This document shows, in pieces, positions 44,504-55,538 of a DNA stretch of 64,000 nucleotides (the first letter of the stretch is position 1; the number at the start of each line of letters is the position of its first letter). Under the pieces are notes generated by a model, which had not been told where the DNA came from, made no database searches, and saw only the letters and a list, made by a program, of their open reading frames with translations. This DNA is from Cerrena zonata (lineage: Eukaryota > Basidiomycota > Agaricomycetes > Polyporales > Cerrenaceae): contig JASBNA010000006.1 in assembly GCA_038087015.1 (NCBI GenBank), forward strand, positions 1,302,001 through 1,366,000, in the 5' to 3' direction. The position numbers and the translations under genes were made by a program.

Positions 44504-45930
44504 TTAGAATGGATGCCAAAGGCTGAAATCACCCATCGAACGGCGAGAAAGGGTAACATATTTTGCTAGAGGCATTTCTCGTCGCCGAAGGGTATTTCCT
44601 TTTTGTACCGTGAAAGTACTGGAAATTAGATCAGTTGCAAGTCAGATATATAATACAGTGGGCCAACATACCAAACATTAGAGTGCGGCCGACCAATTGG
44701 CTGATCATCACTATTAGGGTTGGGGGAAGTGGTATTTGTATTTCCAGAGGAGCTAGTTGTTGAAGTATCGTTATCGTGGGGTAGTAACGTCGGGATGTCT
44801 GTGTTATTTGGGCTAGGTGTAGGAAGTTCCGCGTATGAGTCCACAAAGATATCGTTTTGAGCGCCGTCCTTGAAGTTATAGAGATCCATGTAGAACGGCG
44901 GAGAATGCTCCCCTTCAAACATCTAGATGGGTTGAAGGTACGAGATAAAACAAGAGTATAACGGTGGCGATAATGCGGACATACATTATTTCTTTCCCTT
45001 TGGAACCAGTAATGTGGCTGCTTCGCGCCATACGTGCAGTTTCCTAGGGTCGCCTCCATGATCCCGTTTGAAGGATCAGCACCACAACGACGAGCGACTT
45101 GAGGTTTCGCAATGGGGACAGTCGATGTCGCGTCGGTGACGTTACACCTGAAACCGGTCATATAATCTACAAAGAGTCCTTAGCGTCAAAATATCACATC
45201 AAGTTGAAAGCCGAGCTCACTTTGTTCGCTACCAGCATCAGGCTATCGAGCAGACGTCAGCAGTTTGAGCATATATATGGAAGAGAAACTTACGGAATGA
45301 ATCCAGAACCATGCACAGATACAACCACCTTCAGGACATGGTGGCATACGCGCGGGGACCTGAAAGTCGGTGAACCGATGCCACACGCAGGTTTGGTTCA
45401 CGCTGAAAACGGTAAAGTCTTCTGGCTGCACGTCTTTGATGTCAGACTTGTAGGCGATAGCGAGAGAGCAGCCCGCGAGGTCGTCGATGCCAGTTGTATG
45501 GTACATGATAGGTGGGGAACCGGGGCAAGGGTCATCTCCATTGCGAATGTCGCCACCCTCAGAAGACGCGAAGTAGCTTGTGGCACCCTTGTTGCATGCG
45601 ATTTCGGTAGTGGCAGGCTTTCCAGCAGGTAGATTGAATATATCTCCGGGATGTGGCAGATAATCGAGGTGGCCGTGAAACCACCATTGGTCAAAGGTCA
45701 TATCCATCAGAGGTGCAACTGGCCTGTTGTCGTAAGGGAATGTCTGAAATGTGACATTGAAACCGAACATGCTTGGATGCCAGATCGCTGAAGATGGAGC
45801 ATTACATCAACTGACTTTGAGAAAAGAATTGTTTGTATCGAGACTTACATGCATGTCCTGTCGTCAGTGAAAACGTAGAGAAGAGCATGAGCGCTACCAG
45901 AGCTGTAGGAAATATAGCAAATGTCGACAT
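44504..45930 (-). CDS. AA14 lytic polysaccharide monooxygenase 2
   Basis: Paralogue of the gene at 41235-43080. The signal peptide ends TTG and the mature protein starts [14 protein letters not shown], giving the copper-binding N-terminal His. Shared blocks: [109 protein letters not shown] and [20 protein letters not shown]. The Ser/Thr tail is much shorter than in gene 1. A last exon (44504-44618), joined by donor GTATGT at 44671, adds a basic tail ending SLWHPF. Intron positions differ from gene 1: no intron inside [10 protein letters not shown], but an extra one after WIHS. Probably secreted and active on plant cell wall. Confidence 0.9.
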
Positions 45931-46979
45931 CATAAAGATCGTGAAGGGTCTAAAGCAGTAGTAGAGACAGAATGGAAGGTGGAGAGAAGGAGAACATAGG
46001 ATTTAGGGCGTATTTGGGAGAGACAATTGACAATGCACTGGCTGCTCGGCTAAAACCTGTGAAGTCTATTGTTCCCCTCAAGAGGAGCTCGTTGCTATAC
46101 AAACCCTTTCACACACACTTGGAGAATAGACATTTACCTCATACTGGGTTCGGGCCAGCAGGAGTGGCGGGGGAGATCGTAGATTAGCTATAGAAGTGCC
46201 TAGTTTAACCATTCAAGCTTTTGAGGGCCTTGATGTGAGTCGGAACCAAGCAAGTCTGAAACGCATTCCCGTTTTGACATTGTTTCAGAATATAAATTAT
46301 ATGGGGGAGTAGAGTTTTTGTCCAGATCTCTGATACCACATTTTGAGGATTACTCCGGATGAATGTAGAGAAAAGGCCGCGGGTTCAGAAACATAGTACT
46401 CCGGAGTTCGGAAGGCTAGCTCGTGGCCCACTCGGGAATTGCCGGATGATCATCCTCAGCGTTCAAGTTGAAGTTGTAGGCGTTGATGATCAACCTGATT
46501 TTGGAAACTGTACAAGAAACTCGACTTTTTAGCGGCGACGATGGATGCCCCCTCGATTCGCTCACAGATAAGTGTTCAATCGCGGCTGCAGGGCAGACCG
46601 AGTTAATGGCCCATTTACCACATTCATATAGGAATCAATCCCTTTTTACGCTTTACGCTTTATGCAGCGGAAAATTTAATTGACAGGTCGCCATTCATCC
46701 GGAGATGAAGTTCTCGTGGTGATATACTCCCCATTGACATTGAATGGCCAAAGTGGCAACAAGATGTCCCTTTATGTAAGAGTATACGTATGTCTGATGT
46801 TTTCACAAGTGGCTCGTAAACATATGTCTCTGGCCCGCGCTCATGAACAGGATATAAGTACCTCTGCCACTGCCATGAACACCCCATTCCTTCTCCTTCA
46901 TCTCTTCTCTCTTCTACACGTCTAATTCTTCACTTCAGTGCCTTCCTGATTACTTCTCCTTATACCACCAGCAAAAGAA
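45931..46979. other. Divergent promoter region, AA14 gene 2 / zinc-finger gene
   Basis: ATATAAG at about 46853-46859 is a candidate TATA element for the zinc-finger gene (about 120 bp before its ATG). Nothing else coding is seen. Confidence 0.45.
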
Positions 46980-47771
46980 ATGGCTATGCCTTTCAGGCCA
47001 AGATCGCAGTCCGTTGACTCAACCTGGGACAAAGACTTCGGCTGGGATCTAGTCAACAATTGTTTTCTTGTTGCACCAAGCAGTGGCCCCTCTAACGAGG
47101 CCAATGTCCATCCCGAAAACGACTTCACTATGTCTAGTCTTCCAGAAGTTGATGAACAACCCGTCGACCTCTCGGTAAGTCTACAAATGCTGAGATAGCC
47201 TTCTTTTTCATTCATCCTTTTACAGGATTACTTCAGGGACGACCCGTCCCTGTCCTTCGATGTTCTCAGAGCTGCATACCCCTTCTCCTTTGAAGAAACT
47301 TTATCCACTGAAGTTCATACTCCCCTGGGCGCTGCTACCGAACTTCCTGCTCCCATGTGTGTGTCTCCCTCTGAGGTTATGCCTCCACCTACCACGGGAA
47401 CTGTCGCCTCTCGTCGCCCTTGTGGTGGCCGAGGACGCCGTCGCAGAACCTCCTCAACATCATCTGCCTCTTTGAACAAGAACAAAACCACCCCTGTCAT
47501 CAAAAAACAGCCAAAGGTCAACACTCCTAAGAAAGCCCCTTCCACTCCACCTAAGAAGACGGCTGCTGTACTTCCTGTACTTCCTCAGATCTCTCCCGTC
47601 GCAATGAGAACGGTCAAGAAAGAAGAAGAAAATCCAATGGGCTGTCTTCGATGTAAATTTCGAGGGGAAACCATCGACGAGCTCCGAAAACACTGCGAGG
47701 CTACACACATGATTCTACGCAACCGCTCCGAGATATTCCCTCCCAAGCATCTGAGGGTTCCCAGGACTTGA
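46980..47771 (+). CDS. C2H2-type zinc-finger protein, 246 aa
   Basis: Two exons, 46980-47174 and 47226-47771 (51 bp intron; 247 codons with stop). The N-terminal half is acidic and disordered (DKDFGWDLVNNCFLV, DYFRDDPSLSFDVLRAAYPF), as in activation domains. A Pro/Ser part leads to basic clusters (RRPCGGRGRRRRTSSTSSAS, KTTPVIKKQPKVNTPKKAPS) that probably give nuclear import or DNA contact. Near the C-terminus is one finger, CLRCKFRGETIDELRKHCEATH: Cys-x2-Cys-x12-His-x4-His. A single finger with basic flanks suits a small transcription regulator. A second ATG two codons in is an alternative start. Confidence 0.7.
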
Positions 47772-48032
47772 ACCATTTCCCCTCTCGATTAAAATACTCT
47801 CCTCCTTAGTATTATGTGTATGTCATGTTAACTCATTTGTAATCCCCCCATATGTTATGCATCTTAGTGATACGATATATCTCCGATAGACTTCTTTGTG
47901 TTATTCCATAGTAATGCACAAAAATTATGATACAGCGCGTGTTCGCATTCAAACTATTCAAGTCCAAGTCCTTCACACTCCTCCACTAATCACCACTGCA
48001 TTGACCATTGGCCCCACTGTTGGTCTCGTGCA
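47772..48032. other. Convergent spacer between zinc-finger gene and homogentisate dioxygenase
   Basis: 3' UTRs of both genes. No other feature. Confidence 0.4.
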
Positions 48033-50228
48033 TCAAGCTTTAGCAGAGACCGAAATCTCCGCACGACCAGCAGCTTTCAACTGGGCATTGATATCGGGGA
48101 TATGCTTCAAGAAATTGGGTCCGAGACCTTTCCAAGGCGAGACATCCATTACTGAGTGTACAGTTAGTCCCAACATATATCCCTGATGACGATCGAGAAT
48201 TGCTCACCATCAAACCCGTTGTTTTTGTTGAGAGCGAAATCAGTCAACATGATCAAATCGGCCGGTTCGATCAAAAAGACTTGACACGAGCTTAGTTAAA
48301 ACACTGCGTAAGTCATGATGATGAATCAGACGTACCGAGTGATCCTTCACCGATCTTTTTCGGGACTAGTTCTGCCTCTATAGCAGCTTTGAACACTTCG
48401 TCGCCGACTATGCCATAATGAGTAGATGAGCGGTTGGAGTAGTGAGAAATAATCACCTCCATGAGGACAGAACCCGGGCCTATAGTTCATTCCTCCGGGT
48501 TCGAAGCCAGGAGTAGAACGCTCGCCCATGATGACGCCGAGTAGTTCTCCGGCAGTGTTGCGGTGGAAGTACTTCGTATTCGTTCAGTTTTCTGTCAGTC
48601 ACAAGACAGGATACAGTGGGACTTACGGGAGGTCTGAACGTCCCTTCGGCAACGTCCCAGCGAGGACCAACGACACAAAATTCAGTGAGCGATCTTCCTG
48701 GCATCTTTGACTTCGCCATAAGCACACAGAAAACAGATGGGTCGGAATGGTCCTTGTTGAGGTTTCCGGCGATGGTGAATTTATTAAGATCATACTTGTA
48801 TGGAACATAGCTGCGGAAGTTCTAATAAGAAACGCATGATGAGTCCTTAAGTTGGTATACGCACTTTCCGTGCCATGCAACAACATCGAACGGAGTATGA
48901 TCCTGACGACAGGTAAACAATTGACCTCCGAGCCTACAAATAAAACTCAGTATTGGATCTGAGAATCATAGTGAAATACTAACTTATACACCACTAGAAA
49001 GTCAAAGATTAATTTACTATCATTCTGCGGAAGACAGTGATAACCTACCTTCCCAATCGGATTGATCGACATCGAAGCCAGCTACTGGATGCTCGAAGTC
49101 ACGTACGTTGGCCATTCCATTTGCGCCTAAAGGTCCAAGCTCGGGTAATTCATAGTGTACCCCGAAAACTTCGTGAATATCTACACCAACATCAGTCATC
49201 AAAGTCATTTGCAGCAATATCATTTAGCTTACAGCCACGAGAGGGGCCGTCGGGGAGTGAAACCTGTGTTAGAGGTAAGACGTTGGCGGTAATGTTGAGA
49301 TATGACGAGCGTACCTTGAACTTGAGTCCGGCTTGAATGACTATAATTTCGCCAGGCTTTACCATCAACCTGATAGTAGATTAGTTAGGGATGTCCTTAT
49401 TTTTATTCAGTACGTGTTCGGTGACAATGTGCATACTTGCCGAGCTCCGTTTGAATATCCAATCTTCCTTCTTGAGGAATAATCAAAAAGTCGCCATCAC
49501 TGTTAACGAACGCCTTGTTCTGCATGGAGTTGTTGGCACTATAGATATGTATGGCCAAACCCTCGTGCGAGACAGCACTGCCGTTTCCTCCAATGGTTTT
49601 AATCCTTGGATAAAATCGATCTGCTCATTTCCGGAGGGCAAGATAAAGGGTTTCCAGGCAACCTGAGTAGGGCTGACGTGAACTTTGGGGTTAGATGGGG
49701 CAAAGTCGGACTCGAGCTTATGAAAAAGAATATGAATATAATTAAGTCGTATCATCATTTATCAAAGAACAGAAGCTTACATCATTCTTTGCAACCTCGG
49801 TGGTATCAAACCCATTGTGAGACACTGAAGGTTGAATACGATAGAACCAACTGCGTCAAAGTAAAAGTGAGATAGCAGTATGGGGATTATATTAGATCTA
49901 GATCTTACGTGCGTTGGTTATGAGCTCGCGGGGTCGTGAACGCAGTGCCGCTTATCTTTAAAGAGTGTCGGTGAATTCGAAGTAGAAGGATGATAAGAAG
50001 GTATAGGAACTTACACCTTCGGGATACAGATCGTATTTCAACCTCTGGGGTGTATTTTGTCCAATAGGAAGGACGCCATCGCTACGCTTTGTCAGTGAAT
50101 TCGAACTTCTGTAAAGTGTAACAACATTACAGTGATTCGGACGCAAAATGGTTTCCAAACCCGACTTGGTAAGTGTAAGGGTCACCCTTGGTGGACGCGG
50201 AGTAGCCGGTGTGAGCTGTAATACTCAT
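48033..50228 (-). CDS. HGD: Homogentisate 1,2-dioxygenase (two apparent frame breaks)
   Basis: Opens the ring of homogentisate to maleylacetoacetate in phenylalanine/tyrosine breakdown, using Fe(II). Landmarks after splicing: [172 protein letters not shown] and [20 protein letters not shown]. Iron ligands are expected in the [10 protein letters not shown] and HG regions. Two single-base breaks are seen. Near 49597-49600 an A run is one short, so [15 protein letters not shown] reads out of frame. Near 48865-48867 a base is missing before a splice donor. The gene is otherwise complete. The defects are more likely consensus errors than gene death, but this is unproven. Confidence 0.88.
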
Positions 50229-51507
50229 TGTCTATCCCATTATCAGACGGCTGTAGTAGCTTGATAGAAAAAGCATGCCTTTAGGTTAGTCGTTTATGTG
50301 AATGCAGCGCAGTAATGCCAATGAGTTCAGTTCCCTGAAGTGCTTCATATATATAGTATGGAACTGCGAGGCCTCGCCCCGGCCCTGATTGAAACACCAC
50401 GATCGTGAGAGTGAGTGGGTCTTTCGTCAGCCAGACACCCACATGTCAAGTTGGATGATGCTACCTGGGATACACAACATTACGGAGTGGTAGTGGGTTC
50501 AGACGACTTCAGTGAGGGGCCACCCTACTACTACTTCGGACTCGGATGTTCGGACGTAGTCCGCACGCGAAAGTACCGGAGAGACGTGGTCAACATGACT
50601 GTTAGCGTCACAGCAAACGTTAACCAGTCCATTAGCGGCACCAACGTGATTCACTTTGCATTGAGAAGGTGGTCAGCAGCTGCATAAGCTATTCGAAGAA
50701 GCCACATTGAGATTCCGAGCTAATGGTCACGACCCCGATCCACGAGAGCTTCATGTGAGAACATGATCAGACCTGGCAATGTTAACTAAAGGGGATATGA
50801 CCATGAGTAGAATCAAATATGCAAATAGCCACGATAGAGGTATAATGTCCGGAGAGGAAAGCTTCTGATAGTGACCGGAGTTGAACTGAAGCAAGAGTAG
50901 TGTTTGTCTCTCATTAAGGCCTCATTGAAGGAGTATGGAAACCAACGGGTGACGATTCTGAGATTATTGGAGTCCAGTACAAGACGCGGGCGACATATCG
51001 TGGTGTAGTACGCGGCGAAGGACAAGCTGACCGCGCTCGCTGTGACGGACTTCGAAAATAGGTTGATTTTGAGATACCCTTTTTGGAATAGCTCATAACC
51101 AATCACTATGTTACAATTGTAACCATATGATGCTTCAAGACGTTCAGCAAATACAGAAAAGAAGGAAAATGTTTACAAACAAGAGGTATATTAAACACTA
51201 GCAATCATTCTTTCTGCGGGATCGAAGTAATGGTAGTGGGTGTATGTGATCATGAACGTAAGTTTTTTTTGTGTCCTGGAGTTTCATGATTGGAATACTA
51301 CAGAGACTAGCTAGAGATGTGCCCTTCAGCACATCATACTCTCGATGTTAAATAATGTTATGTCTGCTCCGTATTTAGAAGCGGTGATATTGCAGCACTC
51401 TAACGCAGTCAGAACCAGAGGTAGATGCAGGTTTTCGAATATCCAGATTGTGTACAAGCTCAGCCGTCGTATCGTATGACTCGCTGCACTCTGGCACGGA
51501 CAAATTT
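50229..51507. other. Intergenic region upstream of homogentisate dioxygenase, 1.28 kb
   Basis: A TATATATA stretch near 50346-50356 lies about 120 bp from the dioxygenase start on the minus strand and could be its TATA box. The rest holds the 3' flank of the F-box gene. A 90-codon plus-strand ORF at 50415-50687 has no supporting features. Confidence 0.45.
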
Positions 51508-52974
51508 TCAAGCATTGTTCCACCCTCTTTCCCTTTTCCTGAGGATATAGTCGAGAGCCTCAACATCCCCTTCCTCCATCCTGTATATCCATAGGTACGT
51601 GAGTTGAGGCGCCGGAACATATAAGCATTCGTCTGAATTAACCTCGGTAAACGGGAGTAGAGTGAAAGGTAGATGAAAGATCGATGAAATGTAGAGGTCT
51701 TTCAAGGAAGATATCTTCTCGTTGATTGCTTCGTGTAAGTACATATTATACTCGCAGAAGTCGATGAACAGATCCAAACTCTGGAGCGAGGTGGTAATGA
51801 ACTTCGACGCCAGGATGTCAAAGGCCAACATGCTCTCTTCCGACTCGCCCTGCCAAATATAGACAGTGCATGAAACAGGCGTAGTAGTGTCTTCCAAGCC
51901 CCGTCCAGAGAGTTTACACGTGAAGGGGTCAATGTTAAGGGTGAGACGTCGTAAATCTTTGGGTAGACTTGAAGCAAGGTAGTCCGCTAATGTGTCGGGA
52001 TCTATCTCTAGGTCTTCCAGGCTGCCTAAATCGAGACTCACAGAAGTGGTAGAGGGATACGAAAGGTGGCGTATGATGTCTATCAACGTCAGTCGATACG
52101 TATTGATTTGAAGTGAGCGGAGATAGAGTAGAGTTATGATTTTTTGTGGCTCCTGCAATTCCTGGACAAGGTGACGAGGAAGACTTCCCGAAGTAACCAA
52201 AGAAAGGGATTCCAATAATGGTGTAGCTTCTATTATGGACAAGAACATTGTAACGTCAACATTTTCCACTGGTATAAAAATGGACAAGTGTCGCAGGCTG
52301 GGACGAATGGCGGCGCGAATGCAAGGAAGGTAGACATGGGCGACCGAGAGTCTGCGAAGCCCATCGTAGTCTGGTTTCATCCATACTCTGAACAGCTCAC
52401 GAGCAATTAGTAGCCTGTGATCGTTCATCGTCGTTAGGGTAATATCTTGTATTGAAGGTAGGTGGCAAGACAGCAGGAATTGGGGGGAAACGTGTAGGTC
52501 ATCTTCAGAAGTGATTTGAAGTAGTTGAACACGATGGAGGTGTGGACGGAGTCTATCGCGAATTTGAAGCTGCTCTTCCTGTGAGTAACTAGACCCGTCA
52601 TGTTGGATATTCCAATACAACGATATCGGGAGTCGTTGTGACCTGTTCAACATCGTATCCAAGGAATCATTCAGAGTAACATGGGTCCACAATGTAGGTG
52701 CATGGACTGCGACATTCCTCCAATACTGACACACGTGGGTGATTGGCAACAAAACGTTGGGCGGAATATGAGCAGCCATCATGGCAGGACCGTAGAGTGC
52801 AGCAAGCCGACGATTATTCCACAATAGCTGTGAATGCCATTCATCAAGGATTACCGAGAAGATTTCGAGAAGGAGCTCTGGCGGTAGGTTGGAAGTGGGT
52901 TGGTAGATGTCCAGATGATGTATTTGATGTCCGGAAAACTGCACGATTTTATCTGTTTGAGACCTCTGAGACAT
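51508..52974 (-). CDS. F-box protein, 488 aa
   Basis: A single-exon gene. The F-box lies at about residues 25-85 and opens LPPELLLEIFSVILDEWHSQ; later comes VLLPITHVCQYWRNVAVHAP then LWTHVTLND, the form typical of Agaricomycete F-box proteins. F-boxes bind Skp1 in SCF ubiquitin ligases. The remainder has leucine-rich-repeat-like periodicity (LRRLSVAHVYLP, LRHLSIFIPVENV, LEDLEIDPDTLADYL, SLQSLDLFIDF), which would bind the substrate. Such genes exist in large expanded sets in mushrooms, so no specific target can be named. The earlier in-frame GTG is not used; ATG at 52974 starts the Gln/Ser leader. Confidence 0.85.
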   Translation of the reverse strand: MSQRSQTDKIVQFSGHQIHHLDIYQPTSNLPPELLLEIFSVILDEWHSQLLWNNRRLAALYGPAMMAAHIPPNVLLPITHVCQYWRNVAVHAPTLWTHVTLNDSLDTMLNRSQRLPISLYWNIQHDGSSYSQEEQLQIRDRLRPHLHRVQLLQITSEDDLHVSPQFLLSCHLPSIQDITLTTMNDHRLLIARELFRVWMKPDYDGLRRLSVAHVYLPCIRAAIRPSLRHLSIFIPVENVDVTMFLSIIEATPLLESLSLVTSGSLPRHLVQELQEPQKIITLLYLRSLQINTYRLTLIDIIRHLSYPSTTSVSLDLGSLEDLEIDPDTLADYLASSLPKDLRRLTLNIDPFTCKLSGRGLEDTTTPVSCTVYIWQGESEESMLAFDILASKFITTSLQSLDLFIDFCEYNMYLHEAINEKISSLKDLYISSIFHLPFTLLPFTEVNSDECLYVPAPQLTYLWIYRMEEGDVEALDYILRKRERGWNNA

Positions 52975-53582
52975 GATATGGACTGGGCCCGGGCCAGGTT
53001 TTAGAAATAAATAAACACCCAGAATATATAATGGACTCACAACTGACTACGTAGTACTACCTGGACACGCCCGATGATGTCCAGTCTGAGATGAGATACT
53101 AGAATACAAGTGTGTTTTAGCTCGATGCTTCATCGACATCGATTATCGCAGTCTTACAAGATCCACAAGCTGTACGATAAGATAAGAAGTTTATTATAGC
53201 CTCAATACACTGTCCGAAAGTCGATGTTTGTTCACCTATAGCTACGACTTACTTACTACTGCCAGCATCCTCAGCAACTCAGACCAGTCACTGCGGCTCA
53301 CTGTACTAAGTGGACGGCCCAGGGCAGGCGGGTCGTCAGCTCCGAACCATAACCTTCCGAGCACGGAACGGCGGGATTGTCATGCGGCGCGACGACATCG
53401 TCTTCACCTTCCGAGCTTATTTTCCGTGAAACACACCCGTTCCGTCTCCTCAAGAAATCTATAAAGGTAGGGCGAAAATGCTACTAATCTTCATTCAAGT
53501 GTTCTGGAAACACTCACACACTACTCATACACTCACACTCACCTCCACACTTTGCTATCACACTCTCGGTAATTGATTTACC
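52975..53582. other. Divergent promoter region with a CA/CT-rich leader
   Basis: Contains promoters for the F-box gene and the 392-aa gene. The last 75 bases before 53583 are rich in CACTCA/CACACT, a likely pyrimidine-rich 5' leader. No gene is seen. Confidence 0.45.
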
Positions 53583-54761
53583 ATGCCTGCCATCCAGAAC
53601 ATCACTACTTCTGCTACCTATGCTATCCTGGCTGGCCCGGGTAACACTTTCACCAAATCCCCTGTGGTCTCCTATCACTCTCAGGCTCCCTTCGTACCTG
53701 CCTTCACCGATAACTCTTACTCGTCTTCATCCAGTTCGTCCTCTCATAACCTTAGTGCTGGACACTACGAAGTGCACCATGAAGGAATACACTCCGTCTT
53801 GCCCTCGCCTATACAAAGACCCAACAAGGCCAGCAGTGGTATAGGTCTCGGTCTGCCAAGCTCTGTCATCCAACGAACCACTCGTGCTGCGGGCGGCACA
53901 TATGCTACTCAAACACATCAGCTTCATCGACCTCTTCCTCTTGTACCTACAAGACGTGCTCCATCTCCTCAAAATGGGATAACTGAAGAGGAAAGGTCGA
54001 GATTAAGACGGTCCAGTGTTGCAGCCCTCATCGGGCTTGGCATCTATGTCCCTCCCAGTCCTATTATTGGGAAGGACTCTCGACACATCAATCATCGTTC
54101 CATGAACAACGGACCTCCTTCTCCCCCTCTCCTCCCCACTCGTCGAACATCACCCATCCGAATTACTACCATCCTCGATGACGATATCACACCACCCATT
54201 GTGTCCATCTTCACTCCCGAGATTCCGTCGCCCTTTCCCGCTCCCCAGTACAGCTTCCGAAATCTGACGGCTCCTCCTGCGGAAGATCTACCCACTCCGT
54301 TTGTAAACTTCTTCTCGCCAGATCTCAAGTCTACTAGCCCCGCTGTCGGCAGCCAAGGCCTTGGATTCTTCGATATCTCTGGATCGCAACAAAGCACTAT
54401 CACCAGTCAGCCCGCTTCCGCTGAAAACTCATCTTCCTCATCCTCTTCTCGCTCCCGCTCTCAAAGCTCCGATTCTCCTCGTACCCCATTTGTCTTCCAA
54501 CCCTTCACGCCCCTCCCTGAAAAGTACAATCACCCTATTTCAACTCCTGGCCTTGGACCCGGACTCGGCATCCAAAACCGCAACATTGAACCTGAATACC
54601 ACCTCCCCTCTAATCTGTTGATGAGTCCTCAAGCCGACGATATTATCTTAGACTCCCCCTTTGCTGGATTTATGCGTCAGAACGAGTACCGAGGAAGGAG
54701 TAGACAAAGAGGTGCCGGATTGGGCTTCAGAGGAGTCGTTTACGAAACCGATTCTTCCTAA
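53583..54761 (+). CDS. Hypothetical protein, 392 aa, Ser/Pro-rich, disordered
   Basis: A single uninterrupted exon with a clean start (ACCATGCCTGCC). Composition is dominated by Ser, Pro and Thr, with a Ser-run (SSSSSSSSHN). Short conserved-looking motifs recur: SSGIGLGLPSSVI, LPLVPTRRAPSPQNGIT, LLPTRRTSPIRITTILDDDI, DLPTPFVNFFSPDL and a Gly/Arg tail (RGRSRQRGAGLGFRGVVYE). A helical part is EEERSRLRRSSVAALIGLGI. No signal peptide or enzyme domain. Probably a regulatory or scaffold protein with Ser-Pro phosphosites. The strong leader suggests high expression. Confidence 0.65.
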   Translation: MPAIQNITTSATYAILAGPGNTFTKSPVVSYHSQAPFVPAFTDNSYSSSSSSSSHNLSAGHYEVHHEGIHSVLPSPIQRPNKASSGIGLGLPSSVIQRTTRAAGGTYATQTHQLHRPLPLVPTRRAPSPQNGITEEERSRLRRSSVAALIGLGIYVPPSPIIGKDSRHINHRSMNNGPPSPPLLPTRRTSPIRITTILDDDITPPIVSIFTPEIPSPFPAPQYSFRNLTAPPAEDLPTPFVNFFSPDLKSTSPAVGSQGLGFFDISGSQQSTITSQPASAENSSSSSSSRSRSQSSDSPRTPFVFQPFTPLPEKYNHPISTPGLGPGLGIQNRNIEPEYHLPSNLLMSPQADDIILDSPFAGFMRQNEYRGRSRQRGAGLGFRGVVYETDSS

Positions 54762-55016
54762 ATTCCTTTCCCTTACTTCATTATAATAGTAATATGATAG
54801 TATTGCCTTATACAAATCCACATATTGTCTTCGAACATTTTCCCCCCCGAGTGAGCGTGATTTCGGACCATTGTCTAAGACTCCTCATCGAGTTACTTAC
54901 TAGAAACGACTTCTATAAATACACCGTTTATTTGAATATCTACATTTCTTCATTATGTTACTACACTCGGGAATTCGTTGAGAACAAGCTTAGATGCATC
55001 ATATTCATACACCTGC

Positions 55017-55538
55017 TTAAGCCTCGACAGGGATGAAGGTGAAGTATTCATTGGGAGGGTAGTAAGGAGGAATACGAGGACCAACGATAAGAACACGTAT
55101 AGTAACCTATAAGGACTTAGCGAATACTCTGTATTTCATAACGACAGGTATTATTCTGTACATACCGGAGCCTCTTCAGCTGCGATCCAACCGTTTGTTC
55201 CCAACCCACTGTTAGAGGCAATACTAATCAAGAAGTCACAAAATATCGTTAGTGATAAGCTCAAGTCACACTTGTTGCGGATCTGTGTCAACAGCAATGA
55301 TTGGCTTACACATAGTCGGGCTTCTCGACGGTCCACTACAAGGGTTCAAATTCTTTTTAATTCGGGTTTTATGGCGAAAAAAATCTACAGTGAATAGACT
55401 TACGATGGGAGGTTGTTCGCCGTTGGGAAGAACAACAACAATGTTGCCCAGACGGCCGACGGGGGCGTTGCCGGCCATAGGGGAGCTGATGATATATTTG
55501 CCAGGAGCGAGAGTGCTTCCGTTGAACATATTGGACAT
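55017..55538 (-). CDS. Small beta-rich protein, 102 aa
   Basis: Four exons: 55404-55538, 55310-55335, 55166-55223 and 55017-55106 (309 bases, 103 codons with stop). No signal peptide. The sequence alternates short beta-strands and turns: TLAPGKYIISSPMAGNAPVG, GNIVVVLPNGEQPPIWTVEK, GWIAAEEAP, VTIRVLIVGPRI and NEYFTFIPVEA. The pattern GKYxI...PVGR...VVVLP...WxVE recalls mushroom cytosolic serine-protease inhibitors of MEROPS family I66, which have a beta-trefoil, but those are about 150 aa and this is shorter. I offer that only as a possibility; it may be a defence or binding protein. All splice phases agree. Confidence 0.65.

Noticed and set aside
50415..50687. 90-codon plus-strand ORF upstream of homogentisate dioxygenase
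   Set aside because: No family motif and it stands in a promoter region.
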